NCBI RefSeq assembly: GCF_030519355.1
Contig: NZ_JAUMKC010000023.1
Coordinates: 1 to 64,000 of the forward strand
Length of the DNA stretch: 64,000 nucleotides
Reading direction: 5' to 3'
Source: Mucilaginibacter sp. L3T2-6
GTDB taxonomy: Bacteria; Bacteroidota; Bacteroidia; Sphingobacteriales; Sphingobacteriaceae
In this document: positions 34,410-44,083 of the stretch, in pieces
Layout of the letters: every line of letters begins with the position of its first letter
How positions within the stretch are numbered: the stretch's first letter is position 1
Program-made: the position numbers and the translations under genes
The notes under the pieces: generated by a model
The model's input: only the letters and a program-made list of their open reading frames with translations
What the model was told of the DNA's origin: nothing
Databases searched by the model: none

Positions 34410-35363
34410 CTATTGCGTTACCGACACAATTACAAATGTAAACCTTAAACAGCTGTTGGTAGGTATCGAGCTTGCAGTTCCATCACCATACCCTAAATCC
34501 GAGGGCACAATTATGGCAATCTTAGTGCCTACTACAACGCGATTTTGGGTAAATGCATCATGCACCCCGGCCGTTAAGCCCGATACCGCCTGAACCGGCG
34601 AAATATTACTCCCATTGTAACTGCCATCGAAAATTGAGCCATTTAATAGCTGCCCGGTATAGGTTGAGGTATAGTAACTCTTGTCGGTAAGTGGTGTTGA
34701 TCCGGTCCCCGGCTCCAAAATTTTGTAGTAATAAAAGTAACCCGGCTTTGTTGTGCTCTCTTTTTTTGTGTAGGTCGACAAGTCTGAAACCCGGCTGGCT
34801 ATCAACTGCTGGTCATAAGTCTTATAATCATCAATTACATGCACATAATAGTCCAGGCATTGGTTACCGGCGATATTGGCGTTTACCACCGTAGAGCTGC
34901 CAGCCGTTCGGTAACCATTAACGCCATAGCCCAGGTGCGATGGTATTAAAAACCGGGCGCTGGCGCCTTTATATTTAAGCAAGTTATGAATAGCCAGTTG
35001 CAAGCCTTTGGGCAAAGCGATATTGCTTAGATGGCCTAAGTATTCCTCGTAGTGATTTTGAATAGTGTCTGAGGATATGTACTTACCATCTACCGACCGT
35101 ACAGTAAACACAAACGATACCTGCTCGGAATATTCCAGCGGCGCAGTAGCCGTGGGTGAAGGCGGAAGTAACAGTTGATAGTATATACCGGTTGTATCGC
35201 CATCGGTAGTATCCCTCTTCATTGCTGTAAGGCCATGCACGTTAATATAGTTCTCTATCTGTTGCTGGTCATAAGTCTTAATATCCACATCAACGTGGTC
35301 TTTCCTGCATGATACAAGAGCTACGGCGGCAATAAAAAGAAGGGTAAAAATTCTTTGTCTCAT
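34410..35363 (-). CDS. FKBP-type peptidyl-prolyl isomerase lipoprotein, two domains
   Basis: A 317-residue protein with a lipoprotein signal, VALVSCRKD (lipobox Cys about 19). Two FKBP-like regions follow, about 60-165 (SEQVSFVFTVRSVDGKYI ... FLIPSHLGYGVNGY) and about 200-315 (YTSTYTGQLLNGSIFDGSY ... AIIVPSDLGYGDG). Both carry the L-G-Y-G loop. Isomerases of this type help fold exported proteins. Next to it, and in the same direction, lies a second FKBP lipoprotein gene (59 bases away). Confidence 0.85.
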   Translation of the reverse strand: MRQRIFTLLFIAAVALVSCRKDHVDVDIKTYDQQQIENYINVHGLTAMKRDTTDGDTTGIYYQLLLPPSPTATAPLEYSEQVSFVFTVRSVDGKYISSDTIQNHYEEYLGHLSNIALPKGLQLAIHNLLKYKGASARFLIPSHLGYGVNGYRTAGSSTVVNANIAGNQCLDYYVHVIDDYKTYDQQLIASRVSDLSTYTKKESTTKPGYFYYYKILEPGTGSTPLTDKSYYTSTYTGQLLNGSIFDGSYNGSNISPVQAVSGLTAGVHDAFTQNRVVVGTKIAIIVPSDLGYGDGTASSIPTNSCLRFTFVIVSVTQ

Positions 35364-35422
35364 TTGTTATTCCTGTTTCGGCGGGCTGTCCGCCCCACAT
35401 CACCATTTCCCTGGCGAGTTTT

Positions 35423-35929
35423 TTAGTTTGTTATGTTATAAAACTTAATATTAAAAATCAGCACCGCGTTTGCCGGCAGCCCCAGCGTGGGCTGCGGAAA
35501 AGGCCCGTAAGCATAATGCGAAGGTATAAACACCCTTATCACCCCGCCCAGTTTAACCTTTGATGCCGATATGCCATATTGCCATCCCTTTATGGTTTGC
35601 CCCAATATATACGACGGATGAAAATTATCCGTAGATGTAAACTGGGTCCCGGTAGTTAACAGCGTACCTGTATAACCAACGGTAATGTTGGTTGAGCTGG
35701 TAATCACCACATCTTCGGTGCCAACTGTGTCAACCACATAATAAATACCCAGGGGCACTCCTGCAGAGTCCACCTGCTTTGCAGTAATATTGTGCGTGTT
35801 TAAATAGTCGCTTATAATTTTACTGTCAACCGCAAGCTGGGCTTTAATCTGGGATTTTACATTGTTGTCCTTTTTACAGCCTGCAAAACAAGCGCTTAAA
35901 AGCAATAAAAACAACAGGATCCTGTTCAT
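35423..35929 (-). CDS. FKBP-type peptidyl-prolyl isomerase lipoprotein
   Basis: Start MNRILLFLLLLSACFAGCKKDN (lipobox Cys about 18) is preferred to the ATG 46 codons upstream, which would place the signal internally. About 168 residues. A single FKBP domain: ITVGYTGTLLTTGTQFTSTDNF ... VIRVFIPSHYAYGPFPQPTL. Upstream gene of a pair with the two-domain FKBP lipoprotein; both presumably act in the periplasm at the inner face of the outer membrane. Confidence 0.82.
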   Translation of the reverse strand: MNRILLFLLLLSACFAGCKKDNNVKSQIKAQLAVDSKIISDYLNTHNITAKQVDSAGVPLGIYYVVDTVGTEDVVITSSTNITVGYTGTLLTTGTQFTSTDNFHPSYILGQTIKGWQYGISASKVKLGGVIRVFIPSHYAYGPFPQPTLGLPANAVLIFNIKFYNITN

Positions 35930-36410
35930 CGTACATTCAGTTTGTTTGCCTTTAAACAGGCAGCAGGTGCAAAATGCCCACCCTGTATTAATCGGCAAAT
36001 TTATTCTTTTATCTTTCAAAAACAGCAGCTTAACATTTTTTAACAAATAATTAGTGTTGTGCGCCATAAACGTTACGTTTTCAAGCCCGGTTTTGCTACT
36101 GATAACGGGGATTTTGATGGAAAAGTGTGGGAGGGACAGGGTGATCGTATTGAGTTGGTTGAGTCAGTGATCTGAACAGGAGATAAACCGATTTTGGATT
36201 TGCAGGGTCCGGTCGTAAATAAAAGTCTGCCCTGGTAGCATGTCGCACATAATCAATTATTCAAAACTTAAACAAGTTAACAATGGCGTTACCTGCGGCC
36301 CGAGCTATCCGCTCATACACCTCCAGGCCTTGGGCGCGGGCCGGTATCCGCTCCTATCGCTAACGCTGATTGCCTGATTCTGATTTCGGGAATTCAACTG
36401 AATCAACCAT
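35930..36410. other. Intergenic region with dispersed repeat
   Basis: About 480 bases between the FKBP gene start and the MarR stop. It contains the two-unit repeat 36296-36364 and otherwise nothing I can assign. Confidence 0.4.
36296..36364. repeat. Two-unit degenerate repeat (TATCCGCTC)
   Basis: CGAGCTATCCGCTCATAC and GCCGGTATCCGCTCCTATC are imperfect direct repeats about 40 bases apart, G+C-rich compared with the flanks. Probably a dispersed intergenic element; other copies are not seen in this window. Confidence 0.45.
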
Positions 36411-36875
36411 TCACTTAACCAACCTCTCCCCTTCTTCCGGTTTAAAGTTCAGGGTAAGCTGATTAACCTTTTTCAGCATTTTAATTAGGTATTCCCGATC
36501 CTGTTCGCTGATGTGATCGTTGAGGTAATTATTGAAAAGTTTGCCGATTACTCGCGCCTGGTGGCGTTTTTCTTTGCCAAGTTCGGTAAGGTATATTTTT
36601 ACGGAGCGCTTGTCGCCCTCGTTGGATTCGCGGTATATCAGGCCCGATTTTTCCAGTTGTGCCAGCATTCGCGACAAGCTGGTAGACTTTAACCCGAGTA
36701 ATGCCGCCACCTGCGAAACCGTGGTACCTTCTTTTTCGTCGATATTGATCAGCAAATACCCGATAGACTGTGTGATACCGAACCCGGCCACCAATTGGTT
36801 GTAACGGTTTGCTACGGTTTGCCATACTACTTTTAAAAAGTAATCGATCGTCTCCTGGGGTTTTGTCTGACTCAT
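36411..36875 (-). CDS. MarR-family regulator
   Basis: A 154-residue winged-helix protein. EKEGTTVSQVAALLGLKSTSLSRMLAQLEKSGLIYRESNEGDKRSVKIYLTELGKEK is the MarR HTH and wing, with the DKRS...LT motif. It probably represses a nearby promoter in response to a small ligand. The GGT gene lies upstream on the same strand, with a CCATGG-rich hairpin cluster between. Confidence 0.88.
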   Translation of the reverse strand: MSQTKPQETIDYFLKVVWQTVANRYNQLVAGFGITQSIGYLLINIDEKEGTTVSQVAALLGLKSTSLSRMLAQLEKSGLIYRESNEGDKRSVKIYLTELGKEKRHQARVIGKLFNNYLNDHISEQDREYLIKMLKKVNQLTLNFKPEEGERLVK

Positions 36876-36900
36876 ATTTTAGTTCATAGTTGTTTTTGAG

Positions 36901-36970
36901 TCCATGGCCCATATACCATGGTGAAACATTCAATATTTGCCACCATCAACCATGGCCTGTGGTCCATGGA
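36901..36970. repeat. CCATGG word-repeat cluster
   Basis: Four CCATGG words occur at 36902, 36916, 36950 and 36964 within 68 bases, with GTCCATGG and CCATGGAC ends. Lies between the GGT stop and the MarR start. Same architectural class as the other hairpin clusters. Confidence 0.55.
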
Positions 36971-36977
36971 CTATCGG

Positions 36978-38684
36978 CTAATATCCGGTCGCCGTATCGT
37001 CTCCTCTTGGGTCAGCGCCGCCGTAGTAGCCATCTTTAGTAATTAAAATAGCGTCTACTCTGCCGCTTGGGCCGCCCGGTATTATTTTATAGCCTTTTTT
37101 GGTCAAGTTATCGATAGTAGCCTGGCTGAAGCCATCCTTTTCTACAGTAACATTATCCGGCAGCCATTGGTGGTGAAAACGTTTGTCACTCACGGCCTGC
37201 TGCATATTTTCATCAAACTCAATAACATTTAAAATAGTTTGAAAAACGGACGTGATAATTGTAGAGCCGCCCGGCGTACCCACCACCATAAACAATTTGC
37301 CATCTTTTTCAATAATGGTTGGCGTCATTGACGAAAGCATGCGCTTGTTCGGTTGTATACTGTTGGCCTTGCCGCCAATCAACCCAAACATGTTCGGCAC
37401 ACCCGGCTTGGCGCTAAAATCGTCCATCTCGTTGTTCAGTAAAAAACCTGCGCCGCCAACAATTATTTTAGAGCCGAAGGAACCGTTTAATGTAGTAGTT
37501 ATAGATACAGCATTACCATCCTTGTCTACAATGGAATAATGGGTAGTCTGGTCGCTTTCATAGCCCGCAAATGAACCGGGCTGTATGCTGCTGCTTGGTG
37601 TAGCCGCATTCCAGCTAAAATTTTTCATCCGGGCATCAATGTAAGCCAGGTTGAGCAGGCTGTCTGCCGGCACCTTATAAAAGTCAGGGTCCCCCAGGTA
37701 TTTGGAGCGGTCGGCATACACGCGGCGCTCGGCCTCCACAATCAGCTGCACGGTAGAATCCTGGTTATGTCCCCAACGATGCAGCGGATATTTTTCAACC
37801 GAATGCAGCAGCTGCAGCAGGGCTATCCCGCCGCTGGATGGCGGCGGCATGGTGATCATCTTATAGTTTTTATACTTGCCGGTAATGGCTTTACGCCAAA
37901 CGGAGTGATAATTTTTCAGATCTTTTTTGGTGATGATACCCTTGCCGGTTTGCATTTCGGCAATAATTTCATCAGCAACTTTACCCTTGTAAAAACCATT
38001 CCTGCCATTGTCGCGGATAAATTCGAGCGTCCTGGCGAGATCTTCCTGTACTAACAGGTCGCCTTCTTTCCAGGGCGTATCTTTTAAAAAGTAAGTTTTA
38101 CCCGGATTAAGTTTTTTAAACTGCGGGCCACCCCAGTTTAGCGCACCGGCCAGCTTTTTTGTTATGGTAAATCCATTGCGTGCCAGGTCGATAGCAGGCT
38201 GTACCAGCTCGGCCCATTTTAATCTGCCATACTTTTTATGCGCCCTCACCATGCCATCAACAGAGCCTGGCACACCCGATGCCTGGTGCGTAGCCAAACT
38301 CATGTTAGGGATCACATTCCCTGCACTGTCGAGATACATATCAGCACGGGCTGCCGCCGGGGCTTTTTCCCGAAAATCAAGCGTGTTTGTTTTCCCTTTT
38401 TTCGAGCGGTAAACCATAAAGCCGCCCCCGCCGATATTTCCCGCCTCGGGATGGGTTACCGCCAATGCAAATTGTACTGCCACTGCTGCATCAACAGCGT
38501 TACCACCTTTTCTAAGGATATCAGCACCAATTTTAGACGCACCGGGCGTTGCGCAAACCACCATCCCATTTTGATAAGGGCCGTTACCCGTTTCTGCCGC
38601 AGTGTCCTGCGCATAAAGACGGAACGAAGACAGATAACAAAGGGACAATAACAATAATTTAGGTGGCAGGAAATGACGGCTCAT
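36978..38684 (-). CDS. ggt: Gamma-glutamyltransferase
   Basis: A 568-residue Ntn hydrolase with signal peptide (LLLLSLCYLSSFRLYAQ). Key blocks: VCATPGASKIGADILRKGGNAVDAAVA, NIGGGGFMVYR, DFREKAPAAA, and the autoprocessing site DQTTHYSIVDKDGNAVS, with the nucleophilic Thr near residue 380. GSTIITSVFQTI and HHQWLPD follow. It cleaves glutathione and other gamma-glutamyl compounds in the periplasm. Full length, single gene. Confidence 0.93.
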   Translation of the reverse strand: MSRHFLPPKLLLLSLCYLSSFRLYAQDTAAETGNGPYQNGMVVCATPGASKIGADILRKGGNAVDAAVAVQFALAVTHPEAGNIGGGGFMVYRSKKGKTNTLDFREKAPAAARADMYLDSAGNVIPNMSLATHQASGVPGSVDGMVRAHKKYGRLKWAELVQPAIDLARNGFTITKKLAGALNWGGPQFKKLNPGKTYFLKDTPWKEGDLLVQEDLARTLEFIRDNGRNGFYKGKVADEIIAEMQTGKGIITKKDLKNYHSVWRKAITGKYKNYKMITMPPPSSGGIALLQLLHSVEKYPLHRWGHNQDSTVQLIVEAERRVYADRSKYLGDPDFYKVPADSLLNLAYIDARMKNFSWNAATPSSSIQPGSFAGYESDQTTHYSIVDKDGNAVSITTTLNGSFGSKIIVGGAGFLLNNEMDDFSAKPGVPNMFGLIGGKANSIQPNKRMLSSMTPTIIEKDGKLFMVVGTPGGSTIITSVFQTILNVIEFDENMQQAVSDKRFHHQWLPDNVTVEKDGFSQATIDNLTKKGYKIIPGGPSGRVDAILITKDGYYGGADPRGDDTATGY

Positions 38685-38768
38685 CCGGTTTATAATTAAT
38701 CCGGCTAATTTATATTATTTAGATGTAAAAATGATATGATAGATTTTCGCCACTAAGATTAATGGCGG

Positions 38769-39134
38769 CTATTTTTTATCAGGGTTCATACCCATTGAAT
38801 TTAAGATATAATCTTTGAGTCGGACAGCAGATTTTTTACTGACGGTATTTGCTTCACTTTTATTAAAAATGGAAAGCAATAAAATATTTGTGCCTTGAGT
38901 AGTTTCGTTTAATAGGTAATACATTACACGAAATCCCCCGCTTTTGCCTTTTCCTTTGCTTTCGTCAGCAAGCCTGACCTTATATATTTTATCGCCGTAA
39001 GAATCGCCCAGATAAGGATTTTTGGCAAGCTCTTCCTGTAATATCCTTAGGCTGTTCTTTATTGTGGGATATTTCTTATAAAGTGGTTTAAGGTTACGTT
39101 TAAATTCTGTAGAGTATTGTACAAAATTACTCAT
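38769..39134 (-). CDS. RelE/ParE-type toxin
   Basis: About 121 residues from MSNFVQYSTEFKRNLKPLYKKYPTIKNSL, with YKVRLADESKGKGKSGGFRVMYYLL, the RelE-fold strand with a GGFRV motif. The start is chosen because the antitoxin stop lies at 39127, giving an 8-base overlap. The toxin of a pair with the gene upstream. Acts on mRNA if typical; not shown. Confidence 0.75.
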   Translation of the reverse strand: MSNFVQYSTEFKRNLKPLYKKYPTIKNSLRILQEELAKNPYLGDSYGDKIYKVRLADESKGKGKSGGFRVMYYLLNETTQGTNILLLSIFNKSEANTVSKKSAVRLKDYILNSMGMNPDKK

Positions 39135-39336
39135 CCCAAAGTTCGTCAAAATTAAGCGCTTTGGCTTCGCCAGATTTTATTTTTTGTGCCTCATCCAATG
39201 CCCTGTTTAATGACGCTTGTTCCTTTTTTGAGAGCTTATCTTTAGTTGAAACAAATAAGGTACCACCTTTTTTATTTATTAGCTGTGATATAGCTTCTAA
39301 TTCGTTGTCTGGTATTTGAAATGTTATAGTTGTCAT
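39127..39336 (-). CDS. Antitoxin of the RelE-type pair
   Basis: A 69-residue protein, MTTITFQIPDNELEAISQLI ... LNFDELWDE. It has a short N-terminal strand that may form a dimer and DNA-binding domain, then a helical acidic tail suited to wrap the toxin. It overlaps the toxin start. Confidence 0.7.
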   Translation of the reverse strand: MTTITFQIPDNELEAISQLINKKGGTLFVSTKDKLSKKEQASLNRALDEAQKIKSGEAKALNFDELWDE

Positions 39337-39615
39337 AAACCAGGTGTTATTCCTACCGAAACAAATATACGATTATTAACGCTGAATGAAACATCTTTAG
39401 TTTATTATCACGGTTAGTTACTTATCGCTTAATATCATCCATCCTTAAATATTTCCAATTGTAAATCAACCGGTTGTTAACCCGAAAAGTGATTATCAAA
39501 CTTAAATTCCAATAAATTATTAATTCTGCCGTTACTTTGCTTTACATATCATGGAATATTATGCGGTATCAAAACCGTTATTTATTTCATCAACCTTGAA
39601 AAAACAGTTTATCGA
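39337..39615. other. Region between antitoxin and outer-membrane gene
   Basis: About 280 bases between divergent genes, A+T-rich. TTACTTTG near 39532 resembles a -7 element but lacks the usual spacing. No gene seen. Confidence 0.4.
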
Positions 39616-40110
39616 ATGAAAAAATTACTTAGCAGTACCCTTGTCCTGTCAGCATTTTTATTATTAAGCTTCCGAACACAGGCACAGGATTACAAGGCAG
39701 CCGTTGGCCTTAAATTCGGCGGTTACGAAAATGGCTTTTCCGGTAAATATTTTACCACACCAGATGTAGCTCTCGAAGGCCTTTTAGGCTTTCGCTCACA
39801 CGGCGTGGTGATTACCGGCTTATATGAATTTCACCAGGTGGCATTCGGGGTAAAAGAATTGAAGTTTTACTATGGCGCCGGTATCCACATCGGCGCGGAA
39901 GGCAAGGGCATTTACCGCCGCTTTAATGGCGATGACCAGCTATATAACAATGACCATATCCTTTTTGGTATCGACGGTGTTTTAGGGCTGGAATACCTGA
40001 TCCCGCAATCCCCGATCGCTGTAAGCCTCGACCTTAACCCGCGGGCTGAACTGGCCACAGGTCCGTTTTTCGACATAGCGCCCGGGTTGGGGCTGAAGTA
40101 TACTTTTTAG
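39616..40110 (+). CDS. Small outer-membrane beta-barrel protein
   Basis: A 164-residue protein with signal peptide (LSSTLVLSAFLLLSFRTQAQ) and an alternating pattern of Gly and aromatics ending in GLGLKYTF, a terminal Phe typical of outer-membrane insertion. Likely eight strands. No substrate or family function known to me. Confidence 0.7.
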   Translation: MKKLLSSTLVLSAFLLLSFRTQAQDYKAAVGLKFGGYENGFSGKYFTTPDVALEGLLGFRSHGVVITGLYEFHQVAFGVKELKFYYGAGIHIGAEGKGIYRRFNGDDQLYNNDHILFGIDGVLGLEYLIPQSPIAVSLDLNPRAELATGPFFDIAPGLGLKYTF

Positions 40111-40204
40111 TCCGAAAGTTAGAAAAGTCAGAAAAGTCCGGAAAAAATAAAGTCGGCACAATTGCCATGCTGACAGGAAGTGTCTTTCGGACTTTTCGGA
40201 TTTT
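40109..40204. repeat. Word-repeat hairpin between convergent genes
   Basis: TCCGAAAG, AGAAAAGTC and AGAAAAGTCCGG on the left oppose TTTCGGACTTTTCGGA on the right. Serves as a likely terminator for the barrel gene and the protease gene that converge here. Confidence 0.6.
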
Positions 40205-40209
40205 ACTTA

Positions 40210-43200
40210 CTATCTTAATACAATCACCTTCACCGCATAGATCTTCTGCCCCAGTTGCACCTTTAGGACGTAAGTTCCGGGCGGCATATTGCTAACGTCG
40301 GCCACCGTGCTGAAATTACCTGCGGCTATAGTCTGCTTGCTGGAGTATACTTTTTGCCCTGAAGCGTTTATCAGCGACAGCGTTAAATTATCATTGGTTT
40401 TGGCCGAGAAAAAGATATGAAGCTGCGTATCTGCCGGGATCGGAAAAACAACCAGCCCGATATCCCCTTTTCCAGCCGGCCCGCCACCAGCCATTACATA
40501 TACATAATTTTCTGATAGTACCATACAACCTGTCGCCGCCACCAACGCAACCTGGTAATTACCGCTTTGTTTAGGCGTGTAACTGGTTCCTGTAGCGCCG
40601 GGAATGAGCTGTCCGTTCAGGTACCATTGGTTATTTGCCTGCAGGCTCGAATTTAATACGCCGTTACTCTGCGTTATCGCAGGTTTGGCTACAACCACAG
40701 CCTGCCTGGTGGCCGACGGGCAGGCTGCACTTTTCACCTTTATATCGTACAGGTAATAGTAATATTCTTTATAAATAGCCGTATCGCTCGCATCGGTAGC
40801 TTCGTTACCATAAATACTGAACACGTCGCCTATTTTGAATGGGTACCCTGTTACGCCGGCATTATTGCGATAGATGGTTGCCGTCGCATCGTAACTGATA
40901 CCAATAGTGTAATTACCCGCTGCCGGTAACAGCAAATTCAGGTTATACAACTTACCCTGGTCGTTAGGGTCATCGGGCTGTGTTCCCGCGCCGGGAGTGG
41001 TACGGGTAGCGGCAGCGTTGATGGTAGTGGTTGATACGGTCCGCCCGCTTGCGTCAGTAACATTAAAAGTTATCTTCCCTGCATTGCCAATATAAAGCCG
41101 GGCGCTTTCAATAACAAGCGGAATGCGCGTACTTACCTTTATACCCGGCGTAAACTGGTCATACCCTCCACCTGTAAATACACTTTTTGTAGCAGGGCCA
41201 ACCGTTCCCGAAAAATCATTTAGTCCGGCGTAATAGGTGCTGTTTACCGGAACCTGATCTGTAAGTGCGGTTGCACCATAAGCTATGGGTATGGCGTCAC
41301 CTTCATTTTTATACCATAACAATTCTCCATCGCCGGATCCGGTAAGTACGTATTTTTTACTGTCGCTGCAATAATAAGCCGCCAGGTTATCAGCTACCGG
41401 TGGCCGACTGATCACAACCGTAGCCGACGCAGAATTATTAACAGTCACCGGGTCGCCCGCCAGGTTTGCGGTGGCCTTAATAATATAGGTTGCGCCGGCA
41501 GCCGCGTTAAAAGGCGCATCAAGTGTGAAGTTATCCTGAGCATTGGGCTGTAATGTGCCCGTATAGGTTTGCGATAGCGTGGTCACCGTATGATCAGGCG
41601 CAGTAACCGTTACCGTAACCGGAACATTACTGACAGGTAACCTGCCAAAGTTTTTTATGGCGACGGTAACTGTTGCTGAGGCCGCACAGGAACCGGTCGC
41701 TGCGGGGCTCACTATACCTGTGATACCGGCATCCGTTCCTGTCTGTAAAAACTGAACGGTATAGTCCTGCGTTTCGCCCTTTGTATAAGTACCGCATGGT
41801 TTTATCACAGATGTGTCGCTGGTTTCAACCAGTACGACCCGCATTATGGTAAGGTTACCAACCGCCACCGTAGCAGGTACGGTAATGTTGGCGGAGTAGG
41901 TACCCGTGCCATTTATAATGCCCGAGGTTGCAACCAGTTCGTTATTATCAAACACACCATTACCATTCCAATCGATATAAACCTTTGCGGCTTTGTTAAA
42001 ATCGGCGCCGCAGGTACCAAGCGTTAAACTTAGCGGATATGTTTTTGCCAGCTCAAGCTGGATGATTTTGTCCGTATGGTCTGAATAGCTGGTGCAGCCT
42101 GCCGGTGGGGTAAAGTTAAGGTTAGCCAGGGTCAGGTTATTTACCCGTGAATCAGCCGTTGACAGGGGCATTGACGCGCAGTAGGTAGCACCTCCTGCCC
42201 CGGTAGTGATAAGTGAGTAATCCTGCGAGCCTGATTGCAGCGTGCCTTTGTGTGATACGGTTATGGTGTACGCCCTGCCGGGCACTGGGTTAGGGATAAA
42301 AACCTGTTCGATATTATCCAGGATGTTATCCCCCGTTTTTGCAGCAAGCGACGGATGCAATGGGTCCAGTACCCATGGCTTAAATATGTTCGTCCCGTCG
42401 CTTACCATAATATCAAGGTCGTTCACCAGCTTTGGCGTGCGGCTGTTTACCGTGCCCTCGGGGGTTGCTGTCCCGGCCGGATCCGTCCAGGAAATGGTTA
42501 CTGCCAGCGGCCCCTGGCCTGATCCAACAACGTTAAAAGTCTGTTTCTGCCCTTGCTGTAATGTATTTTCTCTTACCAGACTTTTATTTTCATTGTCGGT
42601 GATGGCCTGGGTAGCTTTGCGCATATCCAGCAGTCCCCAACCGTAGATGTAATCGGGACCTGCATTTCCGGCATCAAATGCGGTATGGCAGGCAAGGCCT
42701 TTCAGCGTGGCTGCTTTCATAAACTTGCCGCCATTTTTCTGCGCATAATATTCCTGCAGGAGATATAGCGAACCCGTAATGTTAGGAGCTGACATTGAGG
42801 TGCCCGACAGTGTAATGTACGAGGTTGTACTACTGCTGCCTGCAGACAGCACGTCAATACCGTCGCCTACTATATCGGGTTTAATACGGCCATCGTCAGT
42901 AGGGCCGTACCCGCTGAAGTAAGCTATGCTGATGTCGCTTGCCGATGCGGGTCCGTTCGGAAGCGGATTTATGGCGCCGACCGTGAGGATATTTTTGGCG
43001 TTAGCTGTTGTGGCGATAATATCATAGCCATTGTTACTGCTGATATTTGCCGGGCGGGCGCCTTTATCTACAAAGGTTTGATTAGTTTTACTGGCATAGC
43101 CATAATAATCCTGTCCTACTGCCGGGCCATTTTCTGACCGGCTGTTGCCCGCCGACTCGACGATCAGGTAATACGGAGCATTGTAGGCTATTTTATCCCA

Positions 43201-43953
43201 GTCCTGCGTACGGCTTCCATAAAATCCGAAGTTATAATCCACTGTATCGCCAGGCAGGCCATACCACTCCCAGCGGCTCTGCAAGCTGTTATAATACCAT
43301 CCGGCAGCATCGCCATAGGAGTGATTAGAGAGCAATAGCCCCCCGGTGGCGGCCGTACTCATTTCGGATACATCGTTATCAAAGTCGTATGATTGCAGGG
43401 TGCTGGCATTATAGGCCATTCCTTTTGCGGGAGCGTAAACGCCCTTTGCTATCATAGTGCCGGACACGTGCGTGGCATGGTCGATCACGCCGGATGTTGA
43501 ATCATGCAGCGTGATGGTTTTGCCAAAAAACTCCTGGTGAGTACGAAAAACCGAACCGCCGTCCCAAATGGCCAGCTTATTGTTTAACGCTGTACTTGAG
43601 CCGGAAAGATTTAAACCTGCTGCTCCGCCCGGGTTTACCGCATTTGTTTGAGTGGTTGCCGCCGCAGTAGTATTGTTATCGGTCTTTAAATAAATTGGAA
43701 AGCCTAGGCTGTTTACACCCTGCAGGCTGATGACACCGCCATCAGGAGTGTAGGTTTTAACCGGCCAGCGATTTTTTTTTGCAAGAATCAGCGCTTTTTT
43801 GCGGGCTGAATTGAACTTTTGCCGCGATTGGCCGGCAAGCCTGTTTAGCTCCTTTTTGTTGCCTGCACTAATTAAAGCCTGCTGAGCGTATCCTTCGCCG
43901 GCAAGGCACAATAAAAGCGCAAGCATGCCAATTGCCGCGTATATTTTATTCAT
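40210..43953 (-). CDS. Secreted S8 subtilase with T9SS sorting domain
   Basis: A 1247-residue protein with signal peptide (IGMLALLLCLAGEGYAQ). The subtilisin triad is present: WDGG (Asp131), HATHVSGT (His162) and GTSMSAP (Ser386). After it come beta-rich domains: a GEVED-type region about 645-750 (DWNGNGVFDNNELVATSG), a CARDB-like domain about 755-860, then others. The C-terminus (about 1170-1247, VVFPIPADTQLHIFFSAK ... YVLKVQLGQKIYAVKVIVLR) is a type A type-IX secretion signal. The product should be secreted or anchored at the cell surface and act on proteins outside. Confidence 0.92.
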   Translation of the reverse strand: MNKIYAAIGMLALLLCLAGEGYAQQALISAGNKKELNRLAGQSRQKFNSARKKALILAKKNRWPVKTYTPDGGVISLQGVNSLGFPIYLKTDNNTTAAATTQTNAVNPGGAAGLNLSGSSTALNNKLAIWDGGSVFRTHQEFFGKTITLHDSTSGVIDHATHVSGTMIAKGVYAPAKGMAYNASTLQSYDFDNDVSEMSTAATGGLLLSNHSYGDAAGWYYNSLQSRWEWYGLPGDTVDYNFGFYGSRTQDWDKIAYNAPYYLIVESAGNSRSENGPAVGQDYYGYASKTNQTFVDKGARPANISSNNGYDIIATTANAKNILTVGAINPLPNGPASASDISIAYFSGYGPTDDGRIKPDIVGDGIDVLSAGSSSTTSYITLSGTSMSAPNITGSLYLLQEYYAQKNGGKFMKAATLKGLACHTAFDAGNAGPDYIYGWGLLDMRKATQAITDNENKSLVRENTLQQGQKQTFNVVGSGQGPLAVTISWTDPAGTATPEGTVNSRTPKLVNDLDIMVSDGTNIFKPWVLDPLHPSLAAKTGDNILDNIEQVFIPNPVPGRAYTITVSHKGTLQSGSQDYSLITTGAGGATYCASMPLSTADSRVNNLTLANLNFTPPAGCTSYSDHTDKIIQLELAKTYPLSLTLGTCGADFNKAAKVYIDWNGNGVFDNNELVATSGIINGTGTYSANITVPATVAVGNLTIMRVVLVETSDTSVIKPCGTYTKGETQDYTVQFLQTGTDAGITGIVSPAATGSCAASATVTVAIKNFGRLPVSNVPVTVTVTAPDHTVTTLSQTYTGTLQPNAQDNFTLDAPFNAAAGATYIIKATANLAGDPVTVNNSASATVVISRPPVADNLAAYYCSDSKKYVLTGSGDGELLWYKNEGDAIPIAYGATALTDQVPVNSTYYAGLNDFSGTVGPATKSVFTGGGYDQFTPGIKVSTRIPLVIESARLYIGNAGKITFNVTDASGRTVSTTTINAAATRTTPGAGTQPDDPNDQGKLYNLNLLLPAAGNYTIGISYDATATIYRNNAGVTGYPFKIGDVFSIYGNEATDASDTAIYKEYYYYLYDIKVKSAACPSATRQAVVVAKPAITQSNGVLNSSLQANNQWYLNGQLIPGATGTSYTPKQSGNYQVALVAATGCMVLSENYVYVMAGGGPAGKGDIGLVVFPIPADTQLHIFFSAKTNDNLTLSLINASGQKVYSSKQTIAAGNFSTVADVSNMPPGTYVLKVQLGQKIYAVKVIVLR

Positions 43954-44083
43954 ATTTTATTTAAGCACACCGGTTTTAAGCTCTAAATATACCGTTAAAA
44001 CAATTACAGTATTACAGGCCGCAAAATAAAGTTTGTATTGACAGATCGCAGGCAGGCGCGCCGGAGTACAAATAATCAACTGA

